A DNA stretch of 64,000 nucleotides from the NCBI GenBank assembly GCA_934339005.1, contig CAKRHR010000004.1:1-64000 (forward strand), in the 5' to 3' direction. The position numbers and the translations under genes were made by a program. Positions 17,801 to 26,731 of this stretch are shown piece by piece. Source of the DNA: an uncultured Catenibacillus sp. GTDB taxonomy: Bacteria > Bacillota > Clostridia > Lachnospirales > Lachnospiraceae. The notes under the pieces were generated by a model. The model searched no databases. It had not been told where the DNA came from and saw only the letters and a list, made by a program, of their open reading frames with translations. The first letter of the stretch is position 1, and every line of letters begins with the position of its first letter.

Positions 17801-20800
17801 GGGCCGTTACTATGTTGGTGGTGTGATTGGTGCAAACGTGGTGGATTTGACATCGAATACTACGATGGACCAGTTTAAAGCAGATAATACACTTGGTAAA
17901 ATTACGGGACAGGCTTATGTCGGTGGCGTAATTGGTTATCAGCGTACATATACACATACACAGGCAGGTCTTGCAAGCAATGCAGCACTTCAAAGTGTAA
18001 TACAGTCGGGTAATATTCGATTGCTGCCGGGATTATCTGATGGTAATATCCCAGCTTCGGCGGTAGCATCACAAAACAATTATACATTGACAGTGACGAC
18101 GCAGGGCAATGACGCTTCATCCCTGACAGTGGCGATTAACAATATTCCTGTATCCGCAGATGTGTATTCAGGTGGTGTGATCGGTTATTGTGAAAAGTCC
18201 AGTAAGCTGTTAATTGAAAATTGCCGAAATGCCGGTAACATGATAAAACGTTCCGATGATAAAGAAGTTTCTTTATATAGTTATCTTTGCAGTGCAGAAG
18301 TTTTAAGTCCAACGGCAATACGTAGTGATGAAAGTGTGAATCTGCATTTTGTCGGCGGTTTAATGAGTGTGAATCTTGTAAATCAGGAAATCAGACATTG
18401 CAGTAATACAGGCAGTTTGTCCGGTTATTCAGGTATTGGTGGTATTGTAGGATTAAATGTCGGCAAAATTGATAATTGTAACTTAAGCGAACATTTTGGT
18501 AATGTTTCTCTGGATTATCTTGGTGGTATTGCAGGTATTAATCTTGGTAGGATTGAAAATTGCAGCACAGCCGCACAGAAGACGATTTCCGGTAACAATA
18601 ATATCGGTGGTATCGTTGGATGGAATCTGCCGACAGGCAAACTTTCAAGCTGTGCAAGCAGTGCCAATATCAATGCTTCAGGTAGTTATGTCGGTGGTGT
18701 GGCAGGAAGAAACCGCGGTACATTGGAGCTTACGACAGATGAAGACAGCACAAAACGTACGATTTCAGGTATGATAGGTGTTGGTGGTGTTGTTGGTTAC
18801 AACGAAGCAGGCGGCAGACTGCAGCCGGTAACCCAGACAGGTAATGAAGTTATCGCAGTTGGTTCTGGTGTGACGGTTTCCGGTAATCAGAGTATTGGCG
18901 GTATCGTTGGTATGAATGAGGGTACACTTGGTGCGGATAGTACATTATATCTGACCTGTCAGGCAAAACGTGTCAAGGCAGCGATGGGGGATGTCGGTGG
19001 TATTGTCGGCCGAAACAGTGGTGATATTTACAAAGCCATTAACCGTTCAGACAGTGTTACAGCAGATACCGGCCTTGCGGGTGGTATTACAGCAACCAAT
19101 GATTCTGGCAATAAGATTTCTGATTGTACAGACTATGGTAATGTACGAAGTAGTGACGGACATGCAGGCGGTATTGTAGCCAAAAACAGTGGTACGATTC
19201 AAAATTGTACTGTTGCAAATGCAAATGGCAATATCGTTGAGATTTACAGCCTTGGTGTATCTGAAAATGGTGCAGTTGCGGCTGTGAATACAGATACAGG
19301 TCTGATTACAGGCAGTGCCCCGACAGGTAATGTCAAACTGGCAGGTAATGCAGTGATTTTTGGTGCTGTGACAGGTTCGAATCAGGGTACAGTGTCAAAT
19401 ACAACACTGAATACAATGCCGGAAATCAGCAGCAGAAAAAGTAATCTGACTGTTGGTGGTGTGACAGGTAAAAACTTCGGTACAGTGACAACTATTACGG
19501 CAAATCTGGCGTTTGATAATCTTTCAGATATTTTATATCTTGGCGGTATTGTCGGTAGCAACGGTGATGCAGATGTGCAGACTGGTCTGGTGTCTGCCAG
19601 CAGCTTTACAGGCACGATTAATGAAAAACGTGGTTCAGCAGGAAACTGCTATGGAGGTATTGCAGGCATTAATTTCAGCAAATTGACCAATTGCAGTGTC
19701 GGACAAATCACAATGAGTATTCGTGGTGTGTATACTGCCACAAGCACAAGTACGACTGAACAAAAGGAATCGCTGGCAAGTCATGCAGGCGGCATCGCAG
19801 GTAAGAATGAAAGTCTGGCAACGATTTCAGGATGTACGCTTGAGGATAATCCAGAGAGTGTACTGACGGCTGAATACGGTATGCTTGGCGGTGTGACCGG
19901 ATTTAACAAAGGTACAATCAGTATGTCAGGAAGTAACAAGACATCGACAATCATGGCAGGTGTCACTGAGCAGACAGAGGTTGATGTGTTAAATACACGG
20001 GCAACAGCAGCAGGTCTTAGTACAGATACGAGATACATCAATTGGAATCAGAATCTGAAAGATATTGATTCTGCGATATATAGTGGTTCAAACAATCAAA
20101 AACCTTCAGATAATCGTTTAAGAATGTACATGACGAGCAATGGTAACATTGGTGGAGTGACAGCTTATAACTCAACGACAGGTGCTGTTAATACATGTGT
20201 ATCCGGTAAATGGTTTATTGAGAATAAATCTAATGCGATTGGTGTTGGTACCGGTGGTATTATCGGTATGAATGAGTCTGAGCAGAATATGAACTATCTT
20301 ATCAATGGTGCGTTTGTCGGCCGGTATATTTCCTCCGGTGATACAAACCGATTTGCAGGAGGTATCATTGGAAATCAGAATAACAGCACAACATCTGAAT
20401 GGACACTTGCCAAATGTATTAACTATGGTAGTGTGTATTGCTACAATTCACACTATTCAGGTGGTATTATGGGTCAGTGGACAGGCACAGGTGGTACGAT
20501 TGAACAATGTCGGAATTACGGTATGCTGCAGACAACATATGGTACAGACTGGGTAGGTGCTTCCGCAGGTATTGTAGCTCAGTTGTATCATGCAAATGAA
20601 GGCAATGAATACAATATTATCAGTTGCGGTAATTATGGCAGTATTTATACAAAGCAGGGCGCTAACTGGGATAATGAACAGGGTGCAAATGACAGTGCCG
20701 GTATTCTTGGTAATATTACAACCTACTATTCAAATTCTTTGGCGAGTGCGCAGAAGTTTACTGTCCAGATTTTGGATTGTGTGAATGCACCGGGGGTAGA

Positions 20801-23800
20801 GATATATTCAGGTTCAATGGCATCCGGTATTTTTGGCTTTTTGTCCAGTGATAATCCAGGAGGCGATACAATCAAAAATTCGACATCGAAAGTGACAATT
20901 CGAATAGAGCGTTGTCGAAATTTTGCAAAAGTATTAAAAGGCTACCGCTACTATGCTGGTATTTTTGGTGATAGATATGGTTATAGTGACGCTTCTGAGA
21001 ATGCATGGAAGGACTATACAATTGTCAAAGATAATTTTTCATTAAACCTCGACAGTGCTTATTATTGGGGTTCGGAAAGTAAGGATGCAGGATATCCGGT
21101 ATATTCCAAAGGAAACTGGAGTGGCGGTATGAATGTTTCAAGCATGTCAAGTGAAAACAGAGCACGAAACTATCATATTGAAGGTATTCAAACCTGGGAA
21201 TATACGAATGTAAGATTAAATGAAAATGTCAACAGTACAGGTTCAGGCTCTGCCGGTAATGGATATTATGAAGCTGATTTGAATACAAGATATACACATA
21301 ATACATTTTTTATGTATGATCAGACTGCAGAAAAATATTTTCTCGGTGTAATCAATATTCGGACACAAAATAATATGACAACAATTAATGGTAGTTCGAG
21401 TTATATTGATGAATATGGTTATATCCGTAATAAATGGACTAATGCTAAACTTGGAGAAGTCTGGTTTTATGCAGATAATCAGGAATATAATAATAGTAAA
21501 TTATATAACTCGGTTATTACTGATAACAGTGTCAATAATATTATATTTACCAATGCCAGAGAGAGCAGCAGGCGTCTTGAAGGTATTGTGGATGCAGATG
21601 GCAAGTATACTGCAACAGGTGGTCAGATACTGGCACCCCAAAAAGTTGAAGCTAACATATCGAATGGACAGATTACTGTCAATATCACACCACAAAAGCT
21701 TCCGGGAAGTGATAATATTCAGGAGAAAAGAGTATGTGATTCGTTTATGTATCTTGTAAAGGTATCGAATGGTCAGACAGAGTTTACGCATCGCCTGTAT
21801 ACTGAAAATGGCACCTTCAATATTCCGCAGAACATGTCCGGTAATGTGACAGTTAAGGTACAGGCAGTCAGTATGTATGATGATGTAGATGCATCTGAGT
21901 GGGTAACTGTTGGAACAAGTGAGATTAATAAGACATTACCTAATCCTGATGTGCGTGTTGAACTTGTAGATGATGCAAGTGCAGACAGGTCACATGCATA
22001 CAAATTCAGCCTGAACAATCTGGACGAATATGAGTCAGTAGATGAAAACGGTAATCTGATGTACGAAGGATGGCAGGTCAAAGTTAATGTACAGCGTGTC
22101 GGTGAGATTGTTTTAAATGCAACTACGACAGAAGCTATAATGCATGTGTCAGATGAAAAGAATTATGTTTATCAGATGGTCGCACAGGCAACAATGCAGG
22201 AGGGTAAGCAGACATTAACACAAGCTTCAAAAGAAGTGTCAACGTCTGTATCATTACCATTCTACAGGCCTTCAATTACATTAAAGACCTGGACACCACA
22301 GCTTGCACAAAAAGTAACTCTCAGCGGTGACACTCTGGATGAACTGGCAGTTAATGTAGAATTGGATGCCGGAAGGAATAAGATGAATACCCCACCGATT
22401 TATCGTGTAGAATTACTGGGCACATATGATGGTGAAAATAATATTGTATTTGCTAATCAAGATGTATTGACTGTATCTGAAGGAAAAGCGTCGGCAATAT
22501 TTACAAATCTTCCGGAATATATCAGTGAAGCTACGAATCTTCATGTACGCATTTGGTATGCGGCATCTGGCCTTGGTCCGGTATACACATATCATACAGT
22601 TGAAAATGATACAGAATATAATATCAAACAACTCATGAATATAGATGAAGATGGCAATAAACAGTGGATGCACATTTACAGTAATGTGATTGATAATAAA
22701 GATGGCTATTTTACCAATTATCAAAATACGACATCTACACTTTGGACATGGTTAGCTGCTCCGGTACTTGAAGATACAGATACGATGCTTCAGCCAGCTT
22801 TAGGTGATGATGGCGAGATTTATTATACATTTACCTGGGATAAAGACAGTCAGACATCCGCTAATAAATATAGTGTTGCATTGACAGGTATTGACGAAGA
22901 TGGCAAAGAGGTTGTGATCGATGTCAGTGATGCATATACGTCAGGCAATACACTTAAGGTGGATGGCAGTGACTGGAACTACAGTCAGGTGAAGTTGAAG
23001 GTCACAAGAATCGGTGATGCTTCCAGGAAGCAGATTGGTCTTTCTTCAACGGGTACTTATCTTGTAAAACAACGACTTGCCAGACCGGCACAGCCAATGG
23101 TATCAATTATTGATGAAAATGAGCTGAATTATCAGATTTCATGGTCACCGATTGTGCCTGAAACAGGTTGTGAAAGCTATCAGATTTATGTGCGTGCTTA
23201 CGATGGAGATACCCTTGGCAAAGAGCAAAAACTTGGCAATCAGGTTTTAGCTGGACAGATGACAAATAATGCCTATAGTATTCAGGCTGATTTGGAAGAT
23301 TATGCCGGACTGCGTATTGTAGTTTATGTGGTTGCTGAAGCAACTGCAAATGGCAGTCACTTAAATAGCGTGGATGGTGTATCCTATGAATTGCAGGTGC
23401 CAGAGCGTTTGGCTAAGCCAAATGTTAAGTGGTCAGTCAACTGGACGTATGACAAATCAGCACCGGTGACAGTGGATGCATTTACAAATGGCGGACTGAA
23501 TGTGGCATTAAAGGCTGCATCAGACAGTATCCCACCGGGTGGCAGTGCATATTTGCTCAAAGCCTATGTTTATGACAGTGCGGCTGCAGCAAATCAGGCA
23601 ACTGATACGGATCCGGGGAACTACGTGGCAGCTTATCCGGAGGATAATTTACCGGTACAGATGGACATGACAAGCTCAACGGAATATAATTATGATATTT
23701 CCGGATTATCCATTCGATATGCCGGAAAATGGATTGTATTTTATGCCAGAATTTCATCGGGTGGCGGTAATATCAGTTCAAAATGGGCAAAATCAGCCGA

Positions 23801-24506
23801 TGTATACAGGTTGCCTTATGTGAAGCTGGATGCACCGGAGATTGTTTCGGGCACACAAACTTCGACAGTAAAGGTTATGGTAACAGACACACCGGAGGTG
23901 CCAAGTACTGAAAGAAGCTGGACGATTACCCATACGACACTGAATTGGACGAGCATTGACTGCGCAGATATGTTTGCAGTTGATTTTGCAGGGCGTGTCA
24001 CGGATGCTGCAGCACAGACAGGCAAACGCGATGTGAATGCTCAAATCCGTATTCTTGAACATACAGATGGCACCGTAGATGTACAGCAGTATGTATATCA
24101 GAAGAAAGCGGATTCAGAGGACTATGAATGGGTATGGGTATCAGTGACCGAAGAAAAAGATGATGATCAAAGTCAGTTACAGTCTAAGACACATACATAT
24201 ATTCTTGATAACTATGGTGTGGCGATTTCATCACGCTATCAGGCAGCAAACGGCGCATTGTATTATTATGATGTGATATTGACCGCACAGTTGACAGTAA
24301 CGGCAAATGATGATGGTACATTTAGTTATGTGCTTTCATTGCCGGATACGGAAACACTGATTACAGATGATAATATTTCAGTGACGCATGAGGATTTCAG
24401 GATAACAGACAGCGTTGTATTTAAGTCAGATGTACAGTTGAATTTAAATAGCAGCAGTTCTTCTTATGTACAGTCTGATGACAATGAAATTAAATGGAAC
24501 AATTAA
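14829..24506 (+). CDS. Giant GLUG-repeat prepilin (probable modular tip pilin/adhesin)
   Basis: The product is 3225 residues. The N-terminus is a canonical type III prepilin leader: KKRKKG, then FTLTELIVVLVIMAIILAI, with predicted cleavage after G8 and Glu at mature position 5. After about 490 residues of unassigned sequence come roughly 40 copies of a GGIVGxN-type motif (GLUG-like), spaced about 40 residues apart from about 500 to 2050 and probably forming a long beta-solenoid. The remaining 1100 residues look like a series of beta-sandwich (Fn3-like) domains. There is no LPXTG motif or C-terminal anchor. The gene heads the pilus operon, in the FimT/GspH-like minor pilin position. I infer a surface adhesin carried on the pilus. 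GGTGAAGACAG precedes the ATG. Confidence 0.85.
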   Translation: MTDKRKKGFTLTELIVVLVIMAIILAISVPLFVNYWRRAEFRKNESNARTVYLAAESKLTYYRSSGQWDQFKKQVKAQGITGGFDDNSDLNDRIYAITLDQGAYGKSGSEDNLVLKLIEDYIYDAEMLEGAIGIEIDIESGEVYSAFYATKCKGLNYAVQDANDYLTMRQRDYESRRKRLLGYYSAEDTVNVVNLDPVRLRITTISLQNSEKLSLNWSSNVGSNADVDYEVSFYDDKDDSLLFSLVVSPYDMMSDGWSGKNDTDYNLASIEVKDKDGKSQGEWTFPIRYKDNKYDLVLDAMMSAKVQALIASKNDAQKLAYEKNYSTSIERLAEVAPALAAQMDMYATVKAVQYSGSAKPVITQEYRASEYVSSNTSNTLYADKSKSGDVKISTFRHLSNIRYYEASETVTFELTNKDMDWASVGTGVYDLVDGSVAGRSVQTLSWKENSKDTTVDFPTIPELSKTQALTGKSDSYKISNIHIGGASVINDTTAAQLSTDKSEYIGIFGEIEGTVEKLTLQDPKVTFDDSTSKYTALKGIGALCGRSSGSLLNLTVKVKNEDTVVMDVSWTNSSTKTAGAGIIAGVLASEKNSSLAAVTAGKVSDISVAGQVNVALPAATGSVAANEADNYDYGIGGIVGYAKLANTADGSGLKIQKCENHADISGNVFTGGIVGKIDGNFSYTNNEELTTARLKAQADILDCTSDGLILCTADVSDTLLQGHYFGGIAGYAGKTLIYNVSSASGRARGFSFSLANQNLLKGDYVGGIVGFGMHSLLNNCSTGTNGYILGADYVGGIAGGLEGEVKGAIRTDAEVAVTTNGSYVIGKNYVGGIVGRNTDAVVLKNCINNGVVAGYEKYIGGIVGYNESATIEDCASYLSDYNRKIFDMVVNQWQTTGDYVGGIAGYNNGEITFSEASEAITVKSVSSLVAGKNYIGGIVGFNDVDGTLDVHYTLIGGRIYATGDCVGGAFGFNASTSVLTKSMTVKPGSVEGRYYVGGVIGANVVDLTSNTTMDQFKADNTLGKITGQAYVGGVIGYQRTYTHTQAGLASNAALQSVIQSGNIRLLPGLSDGNIPASAVASQNNYTLTVTTQGNDASSLTVAINNIPVSADVYSGGVIGYCEKSSKLLIENCRNAGNMIKRSDDKEVSLYSYLCSAEVLSPTAIRSDESVNLHFVGGLMSVNLVNQEIRHCSNTGSLSGYSGIGGIVGLNVGKIDNCNLSEHFGNVSLDYLGGIAGINLGRIENCSTAAQKTISGNNNIGGIVGWNLPTGKLSSCASSANINASGSYVGGVAGRNRGTLELTTDEDSTKRTISGMIGVGGVVGYNEAGGRLQPVTQTGNEVIAVGSGVTVSGNQSIGGIVGMNEGTLGADSTLYLTCQAKRVKAAMGDVGGIVGRNSGDIYKAINRSDSVTADTGLAGGITATNDSGNKISDCTDYGNVRSSDGHAGGIVAKNSGTIQNCTVANANGNIVEIYSLGVSENGAVAAVNTDTGLITGSAPTGNVKLAGNAVIFGAVTGSNQGTVSNTTLNTMPEISSRKSNLTVGGVTGKNFGTVTTITANLAFDNLSDILYLGGIVGSNGDADVQTGLVSASSFTGTINEKRGSAGNCYGGIAGINFSKLTNCSVGQITMSIRGVYTATSTSTTEQKESLASHAGGIAGKNESLATISGCTLEDNPESVLTAEYGMLGGVTGFNKGTISMSGSNKTSTIMAGVTEQTEVDVLNTRATAAGLSTDTRYINWNQNLKDIDSAIYSGSNNQKPSDNRLRMYMTSNGNIGGVTAYNSTTGAVNTCVSGKWFIENKSNAIGVGTGGIIGMNESEQNMNYLINGAFVGRYISSGDTNRFAGGIIGNQNNSTTSEWTLAKCINYGSVYCYNSHYSGGIMGQWTGTGGTIEQCRNYGMLQTTYGTDWVGASAGIVAQLYHANEGNEYNIISCGNYGSIYTKQGANWDNEQGANDSAGILGNITTYYSNSLASAQKFTVQILDCVNAPGVEIYSGSMASGIFGFLSSDNPGGDTIKNSTSKVTIRIERCRNFAKVLKGYRYYAGIFGDRYGYSDASENAWKDYTIVKDNFSLNLDSAYYWGSESKDAGYPVYSKGNWSGGMNVSSMSSENRARNYHIEGIQTWEYTNVRLNENVNSTGSGSAGNGYYEADLNTRYTHNTFFMYDQTAEKYFLGVINIRTQNNMTTINGSSSYIDEYGYIRNKWTNAKLGEVWFYADNQEYNNSKLYNSVITDNSVNNIIFTNARESSRRLEGIVDADGKYTATGGQILAPQKVEANISNGQITVNITPQKLPGSDNIQEKRVCDSFMYLVKVSNGQTEFTHRLYTENGTFNIPQNMSGNVTVKVQAVSMYDDVDASEWVTVGTSEINKTLPNPDVRVELVDDASADRSHAYKFSLNNLDEYESVDENGNLMYEGWQVKVNVQRVGEIVLNATTTEAIMHVSDEKNYVYQMVAQATMQEGKQTLTQASKEVSTSVSLPFYRPSITLKTWTPQLAQKVTLSGDTLDELAVNVELDAGRNKMNTPPIYRVELLGTYDGENNIVFANQDVLTVSEGKASAIFTNLPEYISEATNLHVRIWYAASGLGPVYTYHTVENDTEYNIKQLMNIDEDGNKQWMHIYSNVIDNKDGYFTNYQNTTSTLWTWLAAPVLEDTDTMLQPALGDDGEIYYTFTWDKDSQTSANKYSVALTGIDEDGKEVVIDVSDAYTSGNTLKVDGSDWNYSQVKLKVTRIGDASRKQIGLSSTGTYLVKQRLARPAQPMVSIIDENELNYQISWSPIVPETGCESYQIYVRAYDGDTLGKEQKLGNQVLAGQMTNNAYSIQADLEDYAGLRIVVYVVAEATANGSHLNSVDGVSYELQVPERLAKPNVKWSVNWTYDKSAPVTVDAFTNGGLNVALKAASDSIPPGGSAYLLKAYVYDSAAAANQATDTDPGNYVAAYPEDNLPVQMDMTSSTEYNYDISGLSIRYAGKWIVFYARISSGGGNISSKWAKSADVYRLPYVKLDAPEIVSGTQTSTVKVMVTDTPEVPSTERSWTITHTTLNWTSIDCADMFAVDFAGRVTDAAAQTGKRDVNAQIRILEHTDGTVDVQQYVYQKKADSEDYEWVWVSVTEEKDDDQSQLQSKTHTYILDNYGVAISSRYQAANGALYYYDVILTAQLTVTANDDGTFSYVLSLPDTETLITDDNISVTHEDFRITDSVVFKSDVQLNLNSSSSSYVQSDDNEIKWNN

Positions 24507-24514
24507 ATGATGAA

Positions 24515-24544
24515 GGTATCTGCCGCAAGATGGCGGCAGGTGCC
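24515..24544 (+). promoter_or_regulatory. Strong intergenic hairpin, possible mRNA stabiliser or attenuator
   Basis: GGTATCTGCCGC (24515-24526) pairs with GCGGCAGGTGCC (24533-24544) over 12 bp with two G-T pairs and a 6-base loop. No T run follows, so it is a poor terminator. It sits between the giant gene's stop and the GGAAGGAG ribosome site of the next pilin gene. Confidence 0.6.
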
Positions 24545-24558
24545 GGGAAGGAGTGCCC

Positions 24559-25386
24559 ATGCTGGATAGAGGATGGCAACAATTAAAATCGCATAAAAAA
24601 AGCGGCGTATCGATGGCAATCGTGCTGTGCGTATCTGCATTTTTTATTGCATTTGCGGCGGCTATTTTGTATACAGTGGGGCTGCTCACTGCTCAGTCGA
24701 ATATGCGGCTGAAAGAAGAAAAATGCTATCAGTTGGCAAGCAGTTTTGGTAAGGTATTGAGTGCAGAACTTACAAAATACGACCAGAAAAATGATTCGGC
24801 TGCCAACGGAAGTTTTTATGCATTTTCCAACAAGTTTCTTGATAATTCAAATTACGTTGAGTATAATGTAGACTATGACGATACGACAAAATATCGTTTT
24901 TTAGTCAGTGGCAGTGATTTGAAAGCAATTTCAAGTAGTAATGTGCTGCCTCAGGGCTATGGCAATCTTTTAGTGACGCTTCGCAAAGAGCAAAATGCCA
25001 GCGAGAGCATGTCAAATCTTAAAGATGGTACGTTAGATATTCAGACAGATGGAAATTATACGACACAGATTAATGACCTGGAGAATATCACAGTCAGGCA
25101 GTATGTGTATACAGTGGATGTGACAGCGTATGTGGATGATTTGACATATACTTACACGACAGAATATACGCGTGAAGAAAAATACAAAGTCAGCTTCACG
25201 TACAAGAATCAGGAAATTGTATGGGATGGTAACAATTGGAGATACGGTAATACAAGCGGTGAGATATGTACACCGAGTGTAGGTGATGCCGATAAAATCC
25301 AATATACATATTTGTCAGATACGACATCCTGCAGATATGTTGAAAATACATATTCAAAGGAGATTAGCCAGAATGCCTCGGAATAA
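24559..25386 (+). CDS. Minor pilin, GspK/PilX-like
   Basis: The product is 275 residues. It has a basic leader ending KKSG, then VSMAIVLCVSAFFIAFAAAIL as the transmembrane/pilin helix. Position 5 after the putative cleavage site is Ile rather than Glu, which is the hallmark of GspK-type pseudopilins (they typically read G|V... without Glu5). GspK caps the pseudopilus tip. The rest is a globular domain of about 230 residues with no strong match that I recognise. ATG 24559 follows GGAAGGAG. Its end overlaps the next pilin gene by 14 bases, indicating coupling. Confidence 0.7.
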   Translation: MLDRGWQQLKSHKKSGVSMAIVLCVSAFFIAFAAAILYTVGLLTAQSNMRLKEEKCYQLASSFGKVLSAELTKYDQKNDSAANGSFYAFSNKFLDNSNYVEYNVDYDDTTKYRFLVSGSDLKAISSSNVLPQGYGNLLVTLRKEQNASESMSNLKDGTLDIQTDGNYTTQINDLENITVRQYVYTVDVTAYVDDLTYTYTTEYTREEKYKVSFTYKNQEIVWDGNNWRYGNTSGEICTPSVGDADKIQYTYLSDTTSCRYVENTYSKEISQNASE

Positions 25387-25870
25387 ATCAGGAGAAACGA
25401 TTGTCGAAGTGATAGCAAGTATTTTTATATTTTTGATTATGTTGGCTATACTTCAGGGTGCAGTATCTTACAGCAGAGCAATGCTGCAGAAAAATAAAGA
25501 GATTCGTGCGGAGAATGCACAGATTCTTGACAGCTTATCCAGAGCAGAGCTCAATCTGACCGGAAGCCAGAGGATTAGTTTTATGGCGGTCAATTCAGAT
25601 ATGACAGAATCCGGTAATACGGTATTTACAGTGCCGGCGAATTTGGGTTATAAAAATGCAGATTATGTTGATACAGATGGTGATGTATTAACAGCATCTG
25701 TGAAGTTTTATCTGTATGCGCCAATGACAGACAGTACAAAATCAGGCACAGATACGAATGCAGATGCACAAAATATCGGTACAGATACACAAAATATCGG
25801 TACAGATACAAGTACAGATTTAAGTGCCGGTACGGATGCGCAGCCTGATGACGGAGGTGGTTCAGATTGA
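25373..25870 (+). CDS. Minor pilin, GspI/PilV-like
   Basis: The product is 165 residues. The leader MPRNKSG is followed by ETIVEVIASIFIFLIMLAILQ, with Glu at position 5 of the mature protein. The first mature residue, Glu, is unusual. The domain after the helix is small (about 80 residues). The C-terminal 45 residues are a low-complexity Thr/Asp/Gly tail that includes an exact 21-base tandem duplication (QNIGTDT twice). The start is 25373 because AAGGAG lies just upstream and an upstream ATG would give a non-pilin N-terminus. It overlaps both neighbours. Confidence 0.75.
   Translation: MPRNKSGETIVEVIASIFIFLIMLAILQGAVSYSRAMLQKNKEIRAENAQILDSLSRAELNLTGSQRISFMAVNSDMTESGNTVFTVPANLGYKNADYVDTDGDVLTASVKFYLYAPMTDSTKSGTDTNADAQNIGTDTQNIGTDTSTDLSAGTDAQPDDGGGSD
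25768..25809 (+). repeat. Exact 21-bp tandem duplication within the PilV-like gene
   Basis: Two identical 21-base units (25768-25788 and 25789-25809) encode seven residues each, in frame. A slipped-strand change of one unit would keep the reading frame. Confidence 0.9.
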
Positions 25871-26568
25871 ATAGATTCAAATCACACCGTCGGGGTGCAA
25901 CGCTTGTGGAGATGCTTGTATGCCTGATGCTTATCAGTATTTTGATGACGATGGCAGCAGCATCGCTTATCAGTGCTTCAAAGATATTTGTGCGGATTCA
26001 AAAGACACAGTATGCACAGTCTGTGTTGGATACAGTGATGACTGAGCTTGGGACACTGACGAAGGATGCAACCGGTTACGTAAAGATTTACGAGAATAGT
26101 CAGTCGATTACTGATACCCCCGGAACTACAAGTGAAGGTGATGCACTCGAATTTATGAGCAGTGATGGCTATGCAGTGCTTTTGACAAGTTCAGGCTGCG
26201 AACAGACGAATCTTTACATTGGTGACCAGATGACAGGTACAGCAGATGCTGTGACCCAAGGACAGTTGCTGGCAAGATATTATTTTGTGGACAGTGAGGA
26301 CCATTATGCGTACAGTGTGGATGGACAGCCTGCCGCAAGAGCTGTAGCAGCCGTCTTTGGACAGAAATTCTATATGGGTAACTATTTAAAAGTGACCTAC
26401 AAGATTCCGAGTGTGACAACAACACAAGAGAATATTTCCAGAGTGATGGCAACTGTAGAACTATATAGTGACGCAGATTACCAGAATCTGGTAGCAACGG
26501 ACAGCGAGATATTAGAGTTTCGTTATCCGGTGAAATTCAACGCAGGATATACTGCGGTGGCAAAATAA
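25867..26568 (+). CDS. Minor pilin, GspJ/PilW-like
   Basis: The product is 233 residues. The leader HRRG is followed by ATLVEMLVCLMLISILMTMAA, with Glu at mature position 5, then a globular domain of about 190 residues. Size and position after the GspI-like gene match GspJ/PilW, which pair with GspI and GspK in the tip complex. The start is TTG 25867, which overlaps the upstream stop and lies 7 bases after GGAGGT. No frameshift is seen. Confidence 0.78.
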   Translation: MNRFKSHRRGATLVEMLVCLMLISILMTMAAASLISASKIFVRIQKTQYAQSVLDTVMTELGTLTKDATGYVKIYENSQSITDTPGTTSEGDALEFMSSDGYAVLLTSSGCEQTNLYIGDQMTGTADAVTQGQLLARYYFVDSEDHYAYSVDGQPAARAVAAVFGQKFYMGNYLKVTYKIPSVTTTQENISRVMATVELYSDADYQNLVATDSEILEFRYPVKFNAGYTAVAK

Positions 26569-26603
26569 ATACATAAATCAAAAATTATTAAAATTATGAT
26601 GTA

Positions 26604-26717
26604 GACGCTTGCACCGGGCGTTTATATATAAAACGCTATTTAAAAAGATTTATTTGGTGCAACATGCAAAAAGTAAACAGTTAAATAGTATGAAAAATAA
26701 GATTTACGCATGCGTAA
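26604..26717 (+). promoter_or_regulatory. Structured leader of the major pilin gene
   Basis: GCGTTT/AAACGC forms a hairpin just after 26617, and this is enclosed by a TTGCACC/GGTGCAA pairing (about 26609-26663). A perfect 14-base palindrome, TTACGCATGCGTAA (26704-26717), lies just ahead of the ribosome site. I see no rho-independent T run and no known riboswitch core. Confidence 0.5.
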
Positions 26718-26731
26718 GAAGGGATGAAACA

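Noticed and set aside
16700..20600. Repeated DNA every 100-200 bases, reminiscent of a CRISPR or satellite array
   Set aside because: The repeats are degenerate and in frame with the giant gene, encoding GGIVG motifs; there is no constant repeat and spacer arrangement.
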